A stretch of DNA of 64,000 bases from NCBI GenBank assembly GCA_035378955.1, contig DAOSUS010000001.1, positions 1 through 64,000 of the forward strand. Reading direction: 5' to 3'. Under the pieces are notes generated by a model. The model did not search any database and was not told where the DNA came from. It saw only the letters and a list, made by a program, of their open reading frames with translations. The stretch comes from Candidatus Hydrogenedens sp. (GTDB lineage: Bacteria; Hydrogenedentota; Hydrogenedentia; Hydrogenedentales; Hydrogenedentaceae). This document shows, one piece after another, positions 55,769-64,000 of the stretch (the stretch's first letter is position 1; each line of letters begins with the position of its first letter). The position numbers and the translations under genes were made by a program.

Positions 55769-57241
55769 ATGGAACAACAACTAAAAAGGAAAGTCTCTAT
55801 TGACCCGATTACTCGTTTAGAAGGGCATGGAAGAATAGAAATATTTTTTGATGATAATAAAAATGTCGAAAAAGCATATTTACAGATTCCTGAGTTAAGA
55901 GGTTTTGAAAAATTTTGTGAAGGTAGACTTCCGGAAGATATGCCCCAAATAACTTCGAGAATTTGTGGTGTGTGTCCAACCGCACATCACATAGCAAGTG
56001 CAAAGACGCTTGATAAATTATTTAATGTAGAGTCTACTCCTACTGCGAAAAAAATAAGGGAACTCGTTTACAATGCATTTATGTTTGAAGACCATGCTCT
56101 TCACTTCTACATTCTCGGAGGTCCTGATTTTATTGTTGGCACCGGCGCACCAAAAGAATTAAGAAATGTAATTGGTGTAATTCAAAAAGTAGGAACTGAT
56201 ATTGCAAAACAACTAATTTCTATTCGAAAGAGAAATCGGGAACTTATTTCTTATTTAGGGGGTAAAGTAATACATCCCGTATTAGGTTTACCAGGTGGAG
56301 TGGCTAAAGGTATTGATGAAGATGAGTTATCAAAAATTAAGCAATTGGCTCAGGATAACTTAGAATTTGCCCTTTTTACTCTTGACACATTTAAGCGAAT
56401 CATACTTGAAAACCACGAGTATTTAAATTTAGTTACTTCTCCGGCATATACTCATCAGACTTACTATATGGGGATGGTAGACTCTGGAAATAGAGTAAAC
56501 TTTTACGACGGAATGATAAGGGTTGTAGACCCAAATGGAAAAGAGTATGTAAAATTCGACCCTCGGGAATACCGAAACCATATAGGTGAACATGTAGAGC
56601 CTTGGACATATATAAAGTTTTGCTATCTTAAAAATGTTGGTTGGAAAGGCTTCAAAGATGGCATAGACAGTGGAATTTATTGCGTAGCCCCACTTGGGCG
56701 ATTAAACGCATGTGAAAGTATGGCTACTCCTAAGGCACAACAGGCTTATGAAGAGTATATAAAAACTTTAGGTAAACCGGTGCATTACACACTTGCTACT
56801 CATTGGGCACGGATTATTGAAATAATATATGCAAGCGAACGAATGATAGAACTTGTAAATGACCCTGAGATAACGGGAAAAGATTTGAGAAATATTCCTT
56901 CTAAAGTGGGAGAAATTGGAATTGCAGCAGTTGAAGCCCCTAGAGGCACTTTATTCCACCATTATGAAACAGACTCAAAAGGTTTACTTAGGAAAGTCAA
57001 CCTCATCGTGGCTACACAAAATAACGCGGGGAGAATATCTCTTAGTATAGATAAATCTGCAAAGGAGTTAATGAAAAATGGGGATGGGAGTATTACTGAG
57101 GAACTGCTCAATAAAATAGAAATGGCTTTTAGAGCCTATGACCTCTGTTTTGGCTGTGCTACCCATTACCTTCCAAGCAAACTTCCTTTCATAATTATCC
57201 TGCGAAATTCGCAAGGAAAAATAATAAAGAGAATTTTCTAA
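55769..57241 (+). CDS. mvhA: [NiFe]-hydrogenase large subunit (MvhA-like)
   Basis: The 490-residue protein has motif L1 RICGVCPTAHH (Cys66, Cys69), the nickel-binding pair at the start, and motif L2 near the end reading D458-L-C460-F-G-C463-A-T-H466. The common L2 form is DPCxxC; here Leu replaces Pro. After His466 a 24-residue tail remains, so the precursor probably needs cleavage by a maturation protease, which is not in the window. The enzyme oxidises H2 (or evolves it) and feeds MvhD-HdrA. The start is three bases after mvhG. Confidence 0.92.
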   Translation: MEQQLKRKVSIDPITRLEGHGRIEIFFDDNKNVEKAYLQIPELRGFEKFCEGRLPEDMPQITSRICGVCPTAHHIASAKTLDKLFNVESTPTAKKIRELVYNAFMFEDHALHFYILGGPDFIVGTGAPKELRNVIGVIQKVGTDIAKQLISIRKRNRELISYLGGKVIHPVLGLPGGVAKGIDEDELSKIKQLAQDNLEFALFTLDTFKRIILENHEYLNLVTSPAYTHQTYYMGMVDSGNRVNFYDGMIRVVDPNGKEYVKFDPREYRNHIGEHVEPWTYIKFCYLKNVGWKGFKDGIDSGIYCVAPLGRLNACESMATPKAQQAYEEYIKTLGKPVHYTLATHWARIIEIIYASERMIELVNDPEITGKDLRNIPSKVGEIGIAAVEAPRGTLFHHYETDSKGLLRKVNLIVATQNNAGRISLSIDKSAKELMKNGDGSITEELLNKIEMAFRAYDLCFGCATHYLPSKLPFIIILRNSQGKIIKRIF

Positions 57242-57351
57242 AAAATCATTCCTTAATGTTTCAAAATTATAAACCTAAATAGGAGCGGTAAGAAAAAACA
57301 GCGCTTTTTACCTTCAATTCTCTGCTTTTACCTCTCCAATTCTATAAAAAA

Positions 57352-57458
57352 TAAAACATAGGTAACAGGTTTATATTTTCTCGGATAATGAATCCAGTTT
57401 ACATTCCCACTCAAACTTAAATAAAGAATAAAGTAGGTATTACCTATAATCTATAAAG
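57352..57458. repeat. Repeats right of the hdr-mvh cluster
   Basis: 57352-57376 on the minus strand reads close to the element at 50592 and the ATTACCTATGTTCT pair. A further related string (aagtaggtattacctataatctat) lies at 57431-57454. The spacer 57242-57465 holds no gene. A weak 8-bp hairpin with a G-T pair lies at 57287-57312. Confidence 0.5.
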
Positions 57459-57465
57459 ATTCTTG

Positions 57466-60384
57466 TTATTTGATGTCTATCTGGACATCGGAGGGTGTAG
57501 TGATGAGAGACCAGAGCGTTTTCCAATCGGCGTTGATGTAGAAAATAGGTGCTAAATTCATGTTGGGCGTTGTTAAAAGTAATGAAACGGTTGCTTGATT
57601 ATCCTTAAATCCTACGGTCAATTCTCCATTGGTAAACGGTTTCGGGTCTTCTTTTCCTAATAATTTTTCTAATTGCTTTTGAACGATACTAACATTCTGT
57701 AAATATAAAATTAATCGAAGAAGAACATCACGGTTAATGGTCAATCCCTCGGGACATAGAAGACTAAAATTCCCCTCGACAAGTTGTCCCTGCGTAAAAT
57801 TTATATTTGCATCAAAATTACCATTAGCCCGTCCAGAAAGATTGACCCATGGAGGTTGAACTTCCGCAGTAAATTGAGACAAATCAACACCTGCATATTC
57901 ACCCGCAATGTTCCCTATAAGTGAACCCTCTTTTTTCTGAACAATCCCTTGTGTATCCAATTTGCCTTTCCATAAATTTCCATTCATGCGGGTTATTTCT
58001 ATTTCGGGAGGTAGGAATTTTAATCGCAAACTATTTTCTATTTGAGAAATCTTCACTTTCTGTAAGGCAATCTCATCTATTTTTATATCAACGGCTAAAT
58101 CTGTATTCCTTAAATTTTGAGGCTGTAATTGTGATACAAAATTATTTACCTGTATTTGCCATGCAGGTATGCCCAATTTTGAGATATTCACATTCCATTC
58201 TATCTCTCCATTTTTGACCTGATTATCTTTATATTCAAAATTTTTCAAAGAGAGATAATAAGTTCCCTGGCTCTCTTGCGAAATTCCCCAATCCTGTAAA
58301 TCGTTAAAAGTTCCTTTAACATCCAGATTTTGAATGTTTACAGCAAGGTTGGGGTTATCCGAAGTCAGGAGTATCCTGCCTTTTTGAATTTTTGCCAGTT
58401 CACAATTCTTAAATCCCAACATTAAATTCTCAATCTCAAATGTATAATCCGAAAAATCCCCAGTTATATCCGTATTAAAACATAAAGGAATTCCTTCTGG
58501 AAGCATATATCCACCTATGCCTAAACCTTCTCCAGAACCTGACCCCTGTATTTTAATTCTCAAACTTCCATTCCAATGAAGTTTCCCATGAAACTCCGCT
58601 TTGCCCGGAATATAAAAAGGAAGGAATTCCGAAGAAAGGGTCGAAAGATAAATTTTTGTTTTCATATCCCCTTCTAACGATACTGGAAACATATATAATT
58701 TGCAAGGATTTAATTCAAAATCAGTAGAATTCTCGGAGGAGAGCCGAAAAGCACCCACAACCGTTTCCAAGTTCTGAATTATTCCCTGAAAACCAAATTC
58801 CGACGGCACAATAGGTAGATATTCTTCATCCTCTTTTTCTGGTGATAACACCCCTTTGAATTGTAAGTCTACCTTATTCCATTCCTTCCCTTTTATATCC
58901 ACTTCTATATCTGCAAGTGTTGTTTCTAATGCCTTCTTTACTAAGGAAGGAGTTAACAACTGTATAAATTTTGCTGGAAACTTCTCTGTTTGAATATGCG
59001 AAATAAAAGTGGTAAAAGGAATCCATTCAGCCGAAAAATGAATAGGATAGGAGAGGACATTCACATCACCCGACCATTTTATTTGGTTAGAACCCTTATT
59101 ATCCGCAATAAATTTTACATCACTATTAAGTCGGATACTATCTATATTAGGAATTGATAGTTTCCCCTGAGTGTTCCCTTCCAGAACAGGTAAAATCCCT
59201 TGAAGCGCCAAAGAACATTCTACAGAAAAAGGCTCTATTTGTTTGAGTAATAGTGTATTGTATAAATAAGGGGATACCTCCTGAATAGTTTTCCCTTGTA
59301 TAGTCCCACAAGAAAAATCTAAATAGGTATTCTGGTTAACATGATTATATTTCCAGTTCATCTTCCATACAGGGGCTTTATCGCTATTCATTACCACTTC
59401 GGTTGCTTTCTCATCTTCCTTGTATTGAGAATGGATATGTATTTCAGAAGTATATCGGAGCCATGGTTTTTCTTTATCACCTATTGTTAATGAAGAAAAG
59501 AACATTTCCCCGTTAATATTCTCAGGTATCCACCGAGCACCTTGATAATAAACACTACCCTGAAGATGGGATACCTGAATTTTTTGCCAGTCGACAGGTA
59601 AAGAAAACATAGAATAGATTAACGGCGACAAGGATTGAGATACATTTTCATCAAGGGACAAGGACATATCTTCTATATTCACTCTTTGCATAGAGTTATC
59701 AAAGTTTACTTTTCCCTGTGCAAGCATATAAGGTGCGAACTGGATATTCATTCCTATTTCTTGAGACTCCTTCTGGAGTTGGTAATGTATATCCACCGTA
59801 CCTGTAAGCGATTCTTTCTGCCCATTATAGGTAACTTCCATAATAGCACCCGTAGAGGAAAGGGAAATAAGGTTTTGGGCTTTGTCAATAGTAAGTGGAA
59901 TACCTGATACAAACAATGTCCTTTCGTGATTATTAACAAACATAGAAATATTCTTAACAAACAACTTTTGAGGTAGATAGGTAAAAAAAGATTGGAAATT
60001 AGGAACATTCGTTTCTTGATTGGTTTTCCTTTCTTCCTTCAGTTTATTTGAAAATGGAGATGTTGTATCAACATGAATATTACACGATTCAATGGAAACA
60101 CATAACTTTTGTGGCTTTCTTAAAGATAATTGTATCTGAATATTTTGAAACTCTAAATCTGTGTTATAATCATTCAATTGAACAGAAATATTTTTTAGAG
60201 AAATATTAGGAAAAATAGAGAGACCTGATAACTTAATGAAAATATTTTTTGTGGGTTTAAAAGATACAGAGTCTTTTATTAAAAATAGTGACCAAACGCC
60301 GAAAACAGATATAATAATTATAGATAAGAAAACAACAATGCTGATGGCGGTATATTTTATTATTTGAATTAACTTTTTTCTCAC
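57466..60384 (-). CDS. AsmA/TamB-like large envelope protein
   Basis: The 972-residue protein has a single N-terminal membrane helix (about 10-35) and then a very long, mostly beta-stranded region with no cofactor motifs. The start FIKLSGLSIFPNISLKNISV is typical of AsmA-like proteins, in which long beta-strand domains form a groove for lipid transport between the membranes. The C-terminal region has a repeated amphipathic pattern (NFSLLCPEGLTI). The start is GTG with aaagga six bases upstream. The gene is divergent from the histidine kinase. Confidence 0.7.
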   Translation of the reverse strand: MRKKLIQIIKYTAISIVVFLSIIIISVFGVWSLFLIKDSVSFKPTKNIFIKLSGLSIFPNISLKNISVQLNDYNTDLEFQNIQIQLSLRKPQKLCVSIESCNIHVDTTSPFSNKLKEERKTNQETNVPNFQSFFTYLPQKLFVKNISMFVNNHERTLFVSGIPLTIDKAQNLISLSSTGAIMEVTYNGQKESLTGTVDIHYQLQKESQEIGMNIQFAPYMLAQGKVNFDNSMQRVNIEDMSLSLDENVSQSLSPLIYSMFSLPVDWQKIQVSHLQGSVYYQGARWIPENINGEMFFSSLTIGDKEKPWLRYTSEIHIHSQYKEDEKATEVVMNSDKAPVWKMNWKYNHVNQNTYLDFSCGTIQGKTIQEVSPYLYNTLLLKQIEPFSVECSLALQGILPVLEGNTQGKLSIPNIDSIRLNSDVKFIADNKGSNQIKWSGDVNVLSYPIHFSAEWIPFTTFISHIQTEKFPAKFIQLLTPSLVKKALETTLADIEVDIKGKEWNKVDLQFKGVLSPEKEDEEYLPIVPSEFGFQGIIQNLETVVGAFRLSSENSTDFELNPCKLYMFPVSLEGDMKTKIYLSTLSSEFLPFYIPGKAEFHGKLHWNGSLRIKIQGSGSGEGLGIGGYMLPEGIPLCFNTDITGDFSDYTFEIENLMLGFKNCELAKIQKGRILLTSDNPNLAVNIQNLDVKGTFNDLQDWGISQESQGTYYLSLKNFEYKDNQVKNGEIEWNVNISKLGIPAWQIQVNNFVSQLQPQNLRNTDLAVDIKIDEIALQKVKISQIENSLRLKFLPPEIEITRMNGNLWKGKLDTQGIVQKKEGSLIGNIAGEYAGVDLSQFTAEVQPPWVNLSGRANGNFDANINFTQGQLVEGNFSLLCPEGLTINRDVLLRLILYLQNVSIVQKQLEKLLGKEDPKPFTNGELTVGFKDNQATVSLLLTTPNMNLAPIFYINADWKTLWSLITTPSDVQIDIK

Positions 60385-60450
60385 GCTGTTTCCTTTAACA
60401 AGATATATTAATATAAACTATTATTAGTTATATTTTAATCACGAGTGCCT

Positions 60451-62961
60451 ATGAAAAAGAAACCTTCAACAGAAAAAGAATCCCTATCAGAATTAGAAGA
60501 AGCAGAAAATTCTGAGGTAGATAATAGCGGAAGTTCCATAAATACTTCTTCCGAAAATACGCCATTTTCATCTAAATTGTATCGTGTGCTTTCTGTTCAA
60601 CCTCAACAAGGACCTCATCAATCCCTTTTCCCAGCAATATTAGAACATCTTCCCGAATGCCACATTGACCGCGTATATTCTGTAAAAGAAGTGATGGACT
60701 ATATAAAGGTCTTTGTGCCGGATTGTTTGATTATTGATTGCACTCTCGGAGATGAATCCTGTCTTACATTATGCCGGTATTGGAAAACCTCCCTAAACAC
60801 TTCAAAAATCCCTATATTGCTTATTGTCAATTACGATATATCTACCTCACGTCGATGGGAATTGATGGCTGCGGGGATAGATGACTTTCTAATGTATCCT
60901 TGCGATATAACAGAATTGATAACCCGCATTCGTATCTTGCTACGAATGAAACAAGCAGAAGTGGGACTCTGGGAAACGAACCGTAGATTGATGGAACTGG
61001 CAGAAGAGCGGTCCCGTGCCTTGTTTGTATACGATTCTTTAAACCGCTTCTTATTAGATAATTGCAGTAATCCGGTATTAATCTTTGAGCTGAACGACAA
61101 TATACGGGAAAGTCGTTTCCTGGATGCCAATAATTTTGTATTTCGAATGACCGGTTTTACACGCGAAGAGTTTCTCCAACTCCGCCTTCGGGATATCATT
61201 CCTAAAAATCGCATTGATGGAATACAGGGCAGAATTGAAACTATTCTCCAACATCAGCAGGTATCTTTTGAAACTGTAATTTTAGCCAAAGACGGCAGAC
61301 AAATCCCGATAGAAGTTCAAGCACAGAGTTTTAATACAGACAACCAGCCCTGCATCATCGCCATAGGACAACCTTTAGAAGACACGCAAAGCATCACTTC
61401 AGAGCGTGTTTCTGAAAGTATTTCTCGCTATCGTATTTTAGCCGCACAAACCGGTATGATGATTTATGACTGCAACCTCCATTCGGGTAAAGTTAAATGG
61501 GGAGGAGCCGTAACTCAGGTAACAGGCTACCTCCTGCGAGAATTAGACACAATCAATTTACAACGATGGATGGACCATATCCATATTGAAGACCTACCGC
61601 GTGTCAAGGCACATATTGAAGTAGCAAAACAGGAGATTGGAAAATTTCGTGTAGAATACCGATTGCGACATAAAAGTGGTGATTATCGTTATGTAGAAGA
61701 CCAGGGTGTTGTCCTACCTGATGCGACAGGCGAAGCCTACAGAATATTAGGTTCCATAAAAGATATAACCATCCAAAAACAGGAAGAAGAAGAACGCAGA
61801 AGGGCTGAACAACAGGTTCAACATTCACAGCGATTGGAAAGTTTAGGCGTTTTAGCAGGAGGAATTGCTCACGATTTTAACAATCTGTTAGCCGTTATCA
61901 TCGGTCTAACAGACATGGCCATCAATGAAGTGCCTAAAAAAACACCTCTACACGAAGACCTGAAAGAGGTATTACAGGCGGCACATCGTGCAAAAGACCT
62001 TGTAAAGCAGATTCTAACATTTAGCCGACAAACCGGCGAAGAAAGCAGTCCTTTATATTTACATGTTATTGCACGGGAAGCCCTGAAACTCCTTAGAGCA
62101 ACGACTTCACCTACCATTGATATTATTGATAATGTAGATGTTCATTCCGGAGCAATTATGGGCAATCCCTCACAAATACATCAAGTTGTAATGAATTACT
62201 GCACCAATGCCATTCAGGCAATGCCCAAAGGTGGAAAATTGGAAGTGGAAGTGAGGGATGTTACCTTAGATAGCGATGCTTCACAAATCCATCCCAAACT
62301 AAAACCTGGAGCCTATGTAAAATTAACCGTGCGCGATAACGGACATGGGATGGAACCCCCTATTTTAGAGCGTATCTTTGACCCTTTCTTCACTACAAAA
62401 AAGCCCGGCGAAGGAACCGGTATGGGATTAGCTGTTGTGCATGGTATCGTAACGGCACACGGAGGAACTATTATTGTAGAAAGCAAACCAGGAATGGGCT
62501 CCACTTTCTACACTTATTTCCCGCGAATTGACAATCCTATTGTTCTTGAGAAAAAGCAAGATGAAGAACCCTTAGAAGGACAAGAGCGTATCCTCTTTGT
62601 AGATGATGAAGAATCTGTTTGTAAATTAGGAAAAAGAGTACTAACCCAATGGGGATATAATGTTGAAGTATGCCAAAATGCCTTAGCTGCTTTAGCAGTC
62701 TTTACACAAAACCCGGACCGTTTTGACCTTGTCGTAACAGACCAAGCAATGCCCAAAATGTCCGGTGAAGTTTTAGCACGATGGGTTAAAGAACTTCGTC
62801 CCGATATACCTGTAATTCTCTTCACAGGTTTCAGCGGAGAATTCTCATCCGAAGAATTATCCCGTTTAGGAATTGACGAAATCGTGATGAAGCCCATCGT
62901 AGCCCGCGACCTTGCCCGTCGAATTCGAAAAGTCTTAGACCAACAAAAGAAAACTTTCTAA
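60451..62961 (+). CDS. Hybrid sensor histidine kinase with receiver domains at both ends
   Basis: I choose the ATG at 60451; a GTG two codons upstream is also possible. The 836-residue protein has an N-terminal receiver-like domain (about 43-165), PAS 1 (about 200-310) and PAS 2 with PAC (about 325-435). HisKA carries the H-box GIAHDFNNLLAVI (His474), and the HATPase domain has NYCTNAIQAM, VRDNGHGM and GEGTGMGLAVVHG. The C-terminal receiver has the phosphoacceptor Asp764 in VVTDQAMPKMSG. The first receiver lacks the usual Lys (FLMYPCD instead of KPF), so it may not signal normally. It should be soluble; no membrane helix is seen. Confidence 0.92.
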   Translation: MKKKPSTEKESLSELEEAENSEVDNSGSSINTSSENTPFSSKLYRVLSVQPQQGPHQSLFPAILEHLPECHIDRVYSVKEVMDYIKVFVPDCLIIDCTLGDESCLTLCRYWKTSLNTSKIPILLIVNYDISTSRRWELMAAGIDDFLMYPCDITELITRIRILLRMKQAEVGLWETNRRLMELAEERSRALFVYDSLNRFLLDNCSNPVLIFELNDNIRESRFLDANNFVFRMTGFTREEFLQLRLRDIIPKNRIDGIQGRIETILQHQQVSFETVILAKDGRQIPIEVQAQSFNTDNQPCIIAIGQPLEDTQSITSERVSESISRYRILAAQTGMMIYDCNLHSGKVKWGGAVTQVTGYLLRELDTINLQRWMDHIHIEDLPRVKAHIEVAKQEIGKFRVEYRLRHKSGDYRYVEDQGVVLPDATGEAYRILGSIKDITIQKQEEEERRRAEQQVQHSQRLESLGVLAGGIAHDFNNLLAVIIGLTDMAINEVPKKTPLHEDLKEVLQAAHRAKDLVKQILTFSRQTGEESSPLYLHVIAREALKLLRATTSPTIDIIDNVDVHSGAIMGNPSQIHQVVMNYCTNAIQAMPKGGKLEVEVRDVTLDSDASQIHPKLKPGAYVKLTVRDNGHGMEPPILERIFDPFFTTKKPGEGTGMGLAVVHGIVTAHGGTIIVESKPGMGSTFYTYFPRIDNPIVLEKKQDEEPLEGQERILFVDDEESVCKLGKRVLTQWGYNVEVCQNALAALAVFTQNPDRFDLVVTDQAMPKMSGEVLARWVKELRPDIPVILFTGFSGEFSSEELSRLGIDEIVMKPIVARDLARRIRKVLDQQKKTF

Positions 62962-62967
62962 AATACA

Positions 62968-63014
62968 AATAAAAAACCCTTTGAAAAATCTTGGGGTATT
63001 AATTTTTCAAAGGG
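62968..63014 (-). terminator. Rho-independent terminator
   Basis: CCCTTTGAAAAAT at 62978-62990 and ATTTTTCAAAGGG at 63002-63014 form a perfect 13-bp stem with an 11-base loop. On the minus strand a run of T (opposite 62972-62977) follows, so it ends the small gene at 63021. The plus-strand side has no T-run, so for the histidine kinase it may act weakly. Confidence 0.9.
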
Positions 63015-63020
63015 GATTAA

Positions 63021-63419
63021 TTACACTAATATATCTAATGAATGATTGTCTTTTTCTGCCACTTTCGGGGTTTCAATTTTTACATCTTGTTCAGATGCAG
63101 GTGCTTGTTCGGATTTCTGTTCTTCCTGCTTCTTTTCTACCTTTTGCGGTAGGAGTGCTTGATTATTAGAAGGAATTACCTCAACCTCTAATGGCTTCTC
63201 TTCTTTGGGCAGAACCAATTCCCGCGGGATAAAAATGGAACCCGTTGGTATAATGGGAACAACACCTAACCCGATGGGAAGTTCTCCCTCTTCGTAGCGG
63301 GCAGAAGTTGCATTCTCATTCTTACGGACTGCAGGTTCTTCTAATTTCTGCTCTTTTCCTGTCAGCCCGCTTACTGGCTTTACAATCCCTGTTATTATAT
63401 TTTCCATCATAATGTTCAT
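63021..63419 (-). CDS. Pro/Glu/Lys-rich protein, unknown
   Basis: The 132-residue protein, with start at 63419 (aagga eight bases upstream; the longest frame starts three codons earlier), has a short hydrophobic N-terminus and a middle segment (LPIGLGVVPIIPTGSIFIPREL). The C-terminal half is low-complexity and rich in Glu, Lys, Gln and Pro (KVEKKQEEQKSEQ). It may be intrinsically disordered. No family is recognised. The tight terminator shows it is transcribed as its own unit. Confidence 0.65.
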   Translation of the reverse strand: MNIMMENIITGIVKPVSGLTGKEQKLEEPAVRKNENATSARYEEGELPIGLGVVPIIPTGSIFIPRELVLPKEEKPLEVEVIPSNNQALLPQKVEKKQEEQKSEQAPASEQDVKIETPKVAEKDNHSLDILV

Positions 63420-63549
63420 AAGCCTCATCCTTGAGTTTTCTACATATCCTTCATCTATTTTATCGGCATAATTTATATAAACTTTAGCAAAATTTTTATA
63501 ATTCCATATAATAATTGTTTTTAGTAAAACTTTTTTCTTTTAAATCGTT

Positions 63550-63555
63550 TATAAT
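63550..63555 (+). promoter_or_regulatory. -10-like TATAAT ahead of the EIIA gene
   Basis: TATAAT lies 48 bases before the start codon. No good -35 is seen at the proper distance, so this is a weak call. Confidence 0.3.
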
Positions 63556-63602
63556 AGGTGTAGACAAAGAACAATTAAAAAAATATATGCTGGCACTTAA
63601 TT

Positions 63603-64000
63603 ATGTCTGTAGATTTAAGAAAATATGTAAAACCAACTACTGTTTGTGTATATCGTGAGCCTCTCTCTAAACATTCTGTAATCGAAAAGATAGCAGAACT
63701 CGCCTCTATCGGTAGTGAAAACTCTGAAACATTAAAACATTTTATCGCTGGAGCTTTACAGGCACGCGAGATGTTAGGTTCAACCGCATTGACCCGTGGG
63801 CTTGCCCTGCCCCATTGTAGAGTGGAGGGTATTAACGATTTCATTGTAGGTATACTTGTTTCACCCGAAGGCGTCGCTTATGGCTCTCTTGATGGAAAAT
63901 TGAGCCGAGTATTTTTTTTCATCATCGCTCCAAAAGAAAATGTAGAAGAACATCTAAATATTATGTCCGAGATTGGTGCTTTTCTTAACAAAGAAGAAAA
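63603..64000 (+). CDS. PTS EIIA type 2 domain protein (partial, cut by window end)
   Basis: The frame is open to the last base, and 132 residues are visible. It shows the PTS EIIA type 2 (fructose/nitrogen type) fold: RGLALPHCR with His71 as the phospho-acceptor His, followed by a conserved GI.DFIVGIL stretch. In the usual family the motif is LPHGR, so Cys replaces Gly here. It could be the EIIA of a sugar transporter or a PtsN-like regulatory protein. No ribosome site is seen before the ATG, and the 3' end is outside the window. Confidence 0.85.
   Translation, partial: MSVDLRKYVKPTTVCVYREPLSKHSVIEKIAELASIGSENSETLKHFIAGALQAREMLGSTALTRGLALPHCRVEGINDFIVGILVSPEGVAYGSLDGKLSRVFFFIIAPKENVEEHLNIMSEIGAFLNKEE

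Noticed and set aside
57287..57312. Terminator after mvhA
   Set aside because: The 8-bp stem has a G-T pair, a 10-base loop and no T-run directly after it; it may be chance.
1..64000. tRNA, rRNA, CRISPR, riboswitch and insertion-sequence genes
   Set aside because: None was recognised by reading; no transposase frame, no regularly spaced repeat array and no cloverleaf-like sequence was seen, but I cannot run a covariance search.

Overview
The window looks like a piece of the chromosome of an uncultured, AT-rich, Gram-negative bacterium. LpxA and LpxB mean that it makes lipid A. The best taxonomic clue is the first protein. It combines GLUG-type repeats, a Glu-Gly-rich linker and a C-terminal calcium-loop module with the string ISLSELLRIIQFFN. 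From memory, I associate that tail with candidate phylum Hydrogenedentota and related deep-branching groups. This assignment is an inference and would need marker-gene placement.

Layout. 0-3 kb: a secreted repeat protein. 3.7-8 kb: a minus-strand operon for a sialidase-fold protein, a two-domain alpha/beta hydrolase and a metallophosphoesterase. 8-13 kb: a very large surface protein with a CFI-box C-terminus, then a RluD-type pseudouridine synthase. 13-15.2 kb: a secreted DUF2961/GH172 protein. 15.9-18.1 kb: an XPB-type helicase and a small PH-domain membrane protein. 18.1-23.9 kb: a complete oligopeptide ABC importer, divergent from a degenerate ATP-grasp protein. 24.9-29.4 kb: an envelope operon (small membrane protein, SurA/PpiC foldase, M23 peptidase, epimerase). 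29.8-36.9 kb: ExbB, ExbD, a TPR protein, a membrane-anchored VWA protein and a GHMP sugar kinase. 36.9-49.7 kb: a long minus-strand stretch with a DegT aminotransferase, Rho, DNA polymerase I, LpxB, a Gfo/Idh oxidoreductase, LpxA, a PLD-like protein and a sodium symporter operon with three small accessory genes. 50.8-57.2 kb: six tightly packed genes, hdrC-hdrB-hdrA-mvhD-mvhG-mvhA. 57.4-64 kb: an AsmA-like protein, a hybrid histidine kinase, a Pro/Glu/Lys-rich protein with a clear terminator, and the start of a PTS EIIA-type protein cut by the window end.

The most notable system is the hdr-mvh cluster. It encodes a full HdrABC-MvhADG set in a bacterium and has a near-consensus sigma-70 promoter. 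Its Arg codon use is AGA/AGG-rich, unlike that of the neighbouring operons, and repeats flank it on both sides. The simplest reading is acquired hydrogen metabolism coupled to flavin-based electron bifurcation, with an unknown disulfide-type acceptor.

Other points are an ExbBD energy-coupling operon in which a VWA protein sits where TonB would be expected, and a Gfo/Idh gene between lpxA and lpxB with a DegT aminotransferase nearby (possible 2,3-diamino lipid A). Three long intergenic regions (2976-3692, 15180-15922, 49715-50852) share palindromic units, often headed by GTAG, plus longer dispersed repeats. No tRNA, rRNA, CRISPR array, transposase or riboswitch was recognised.
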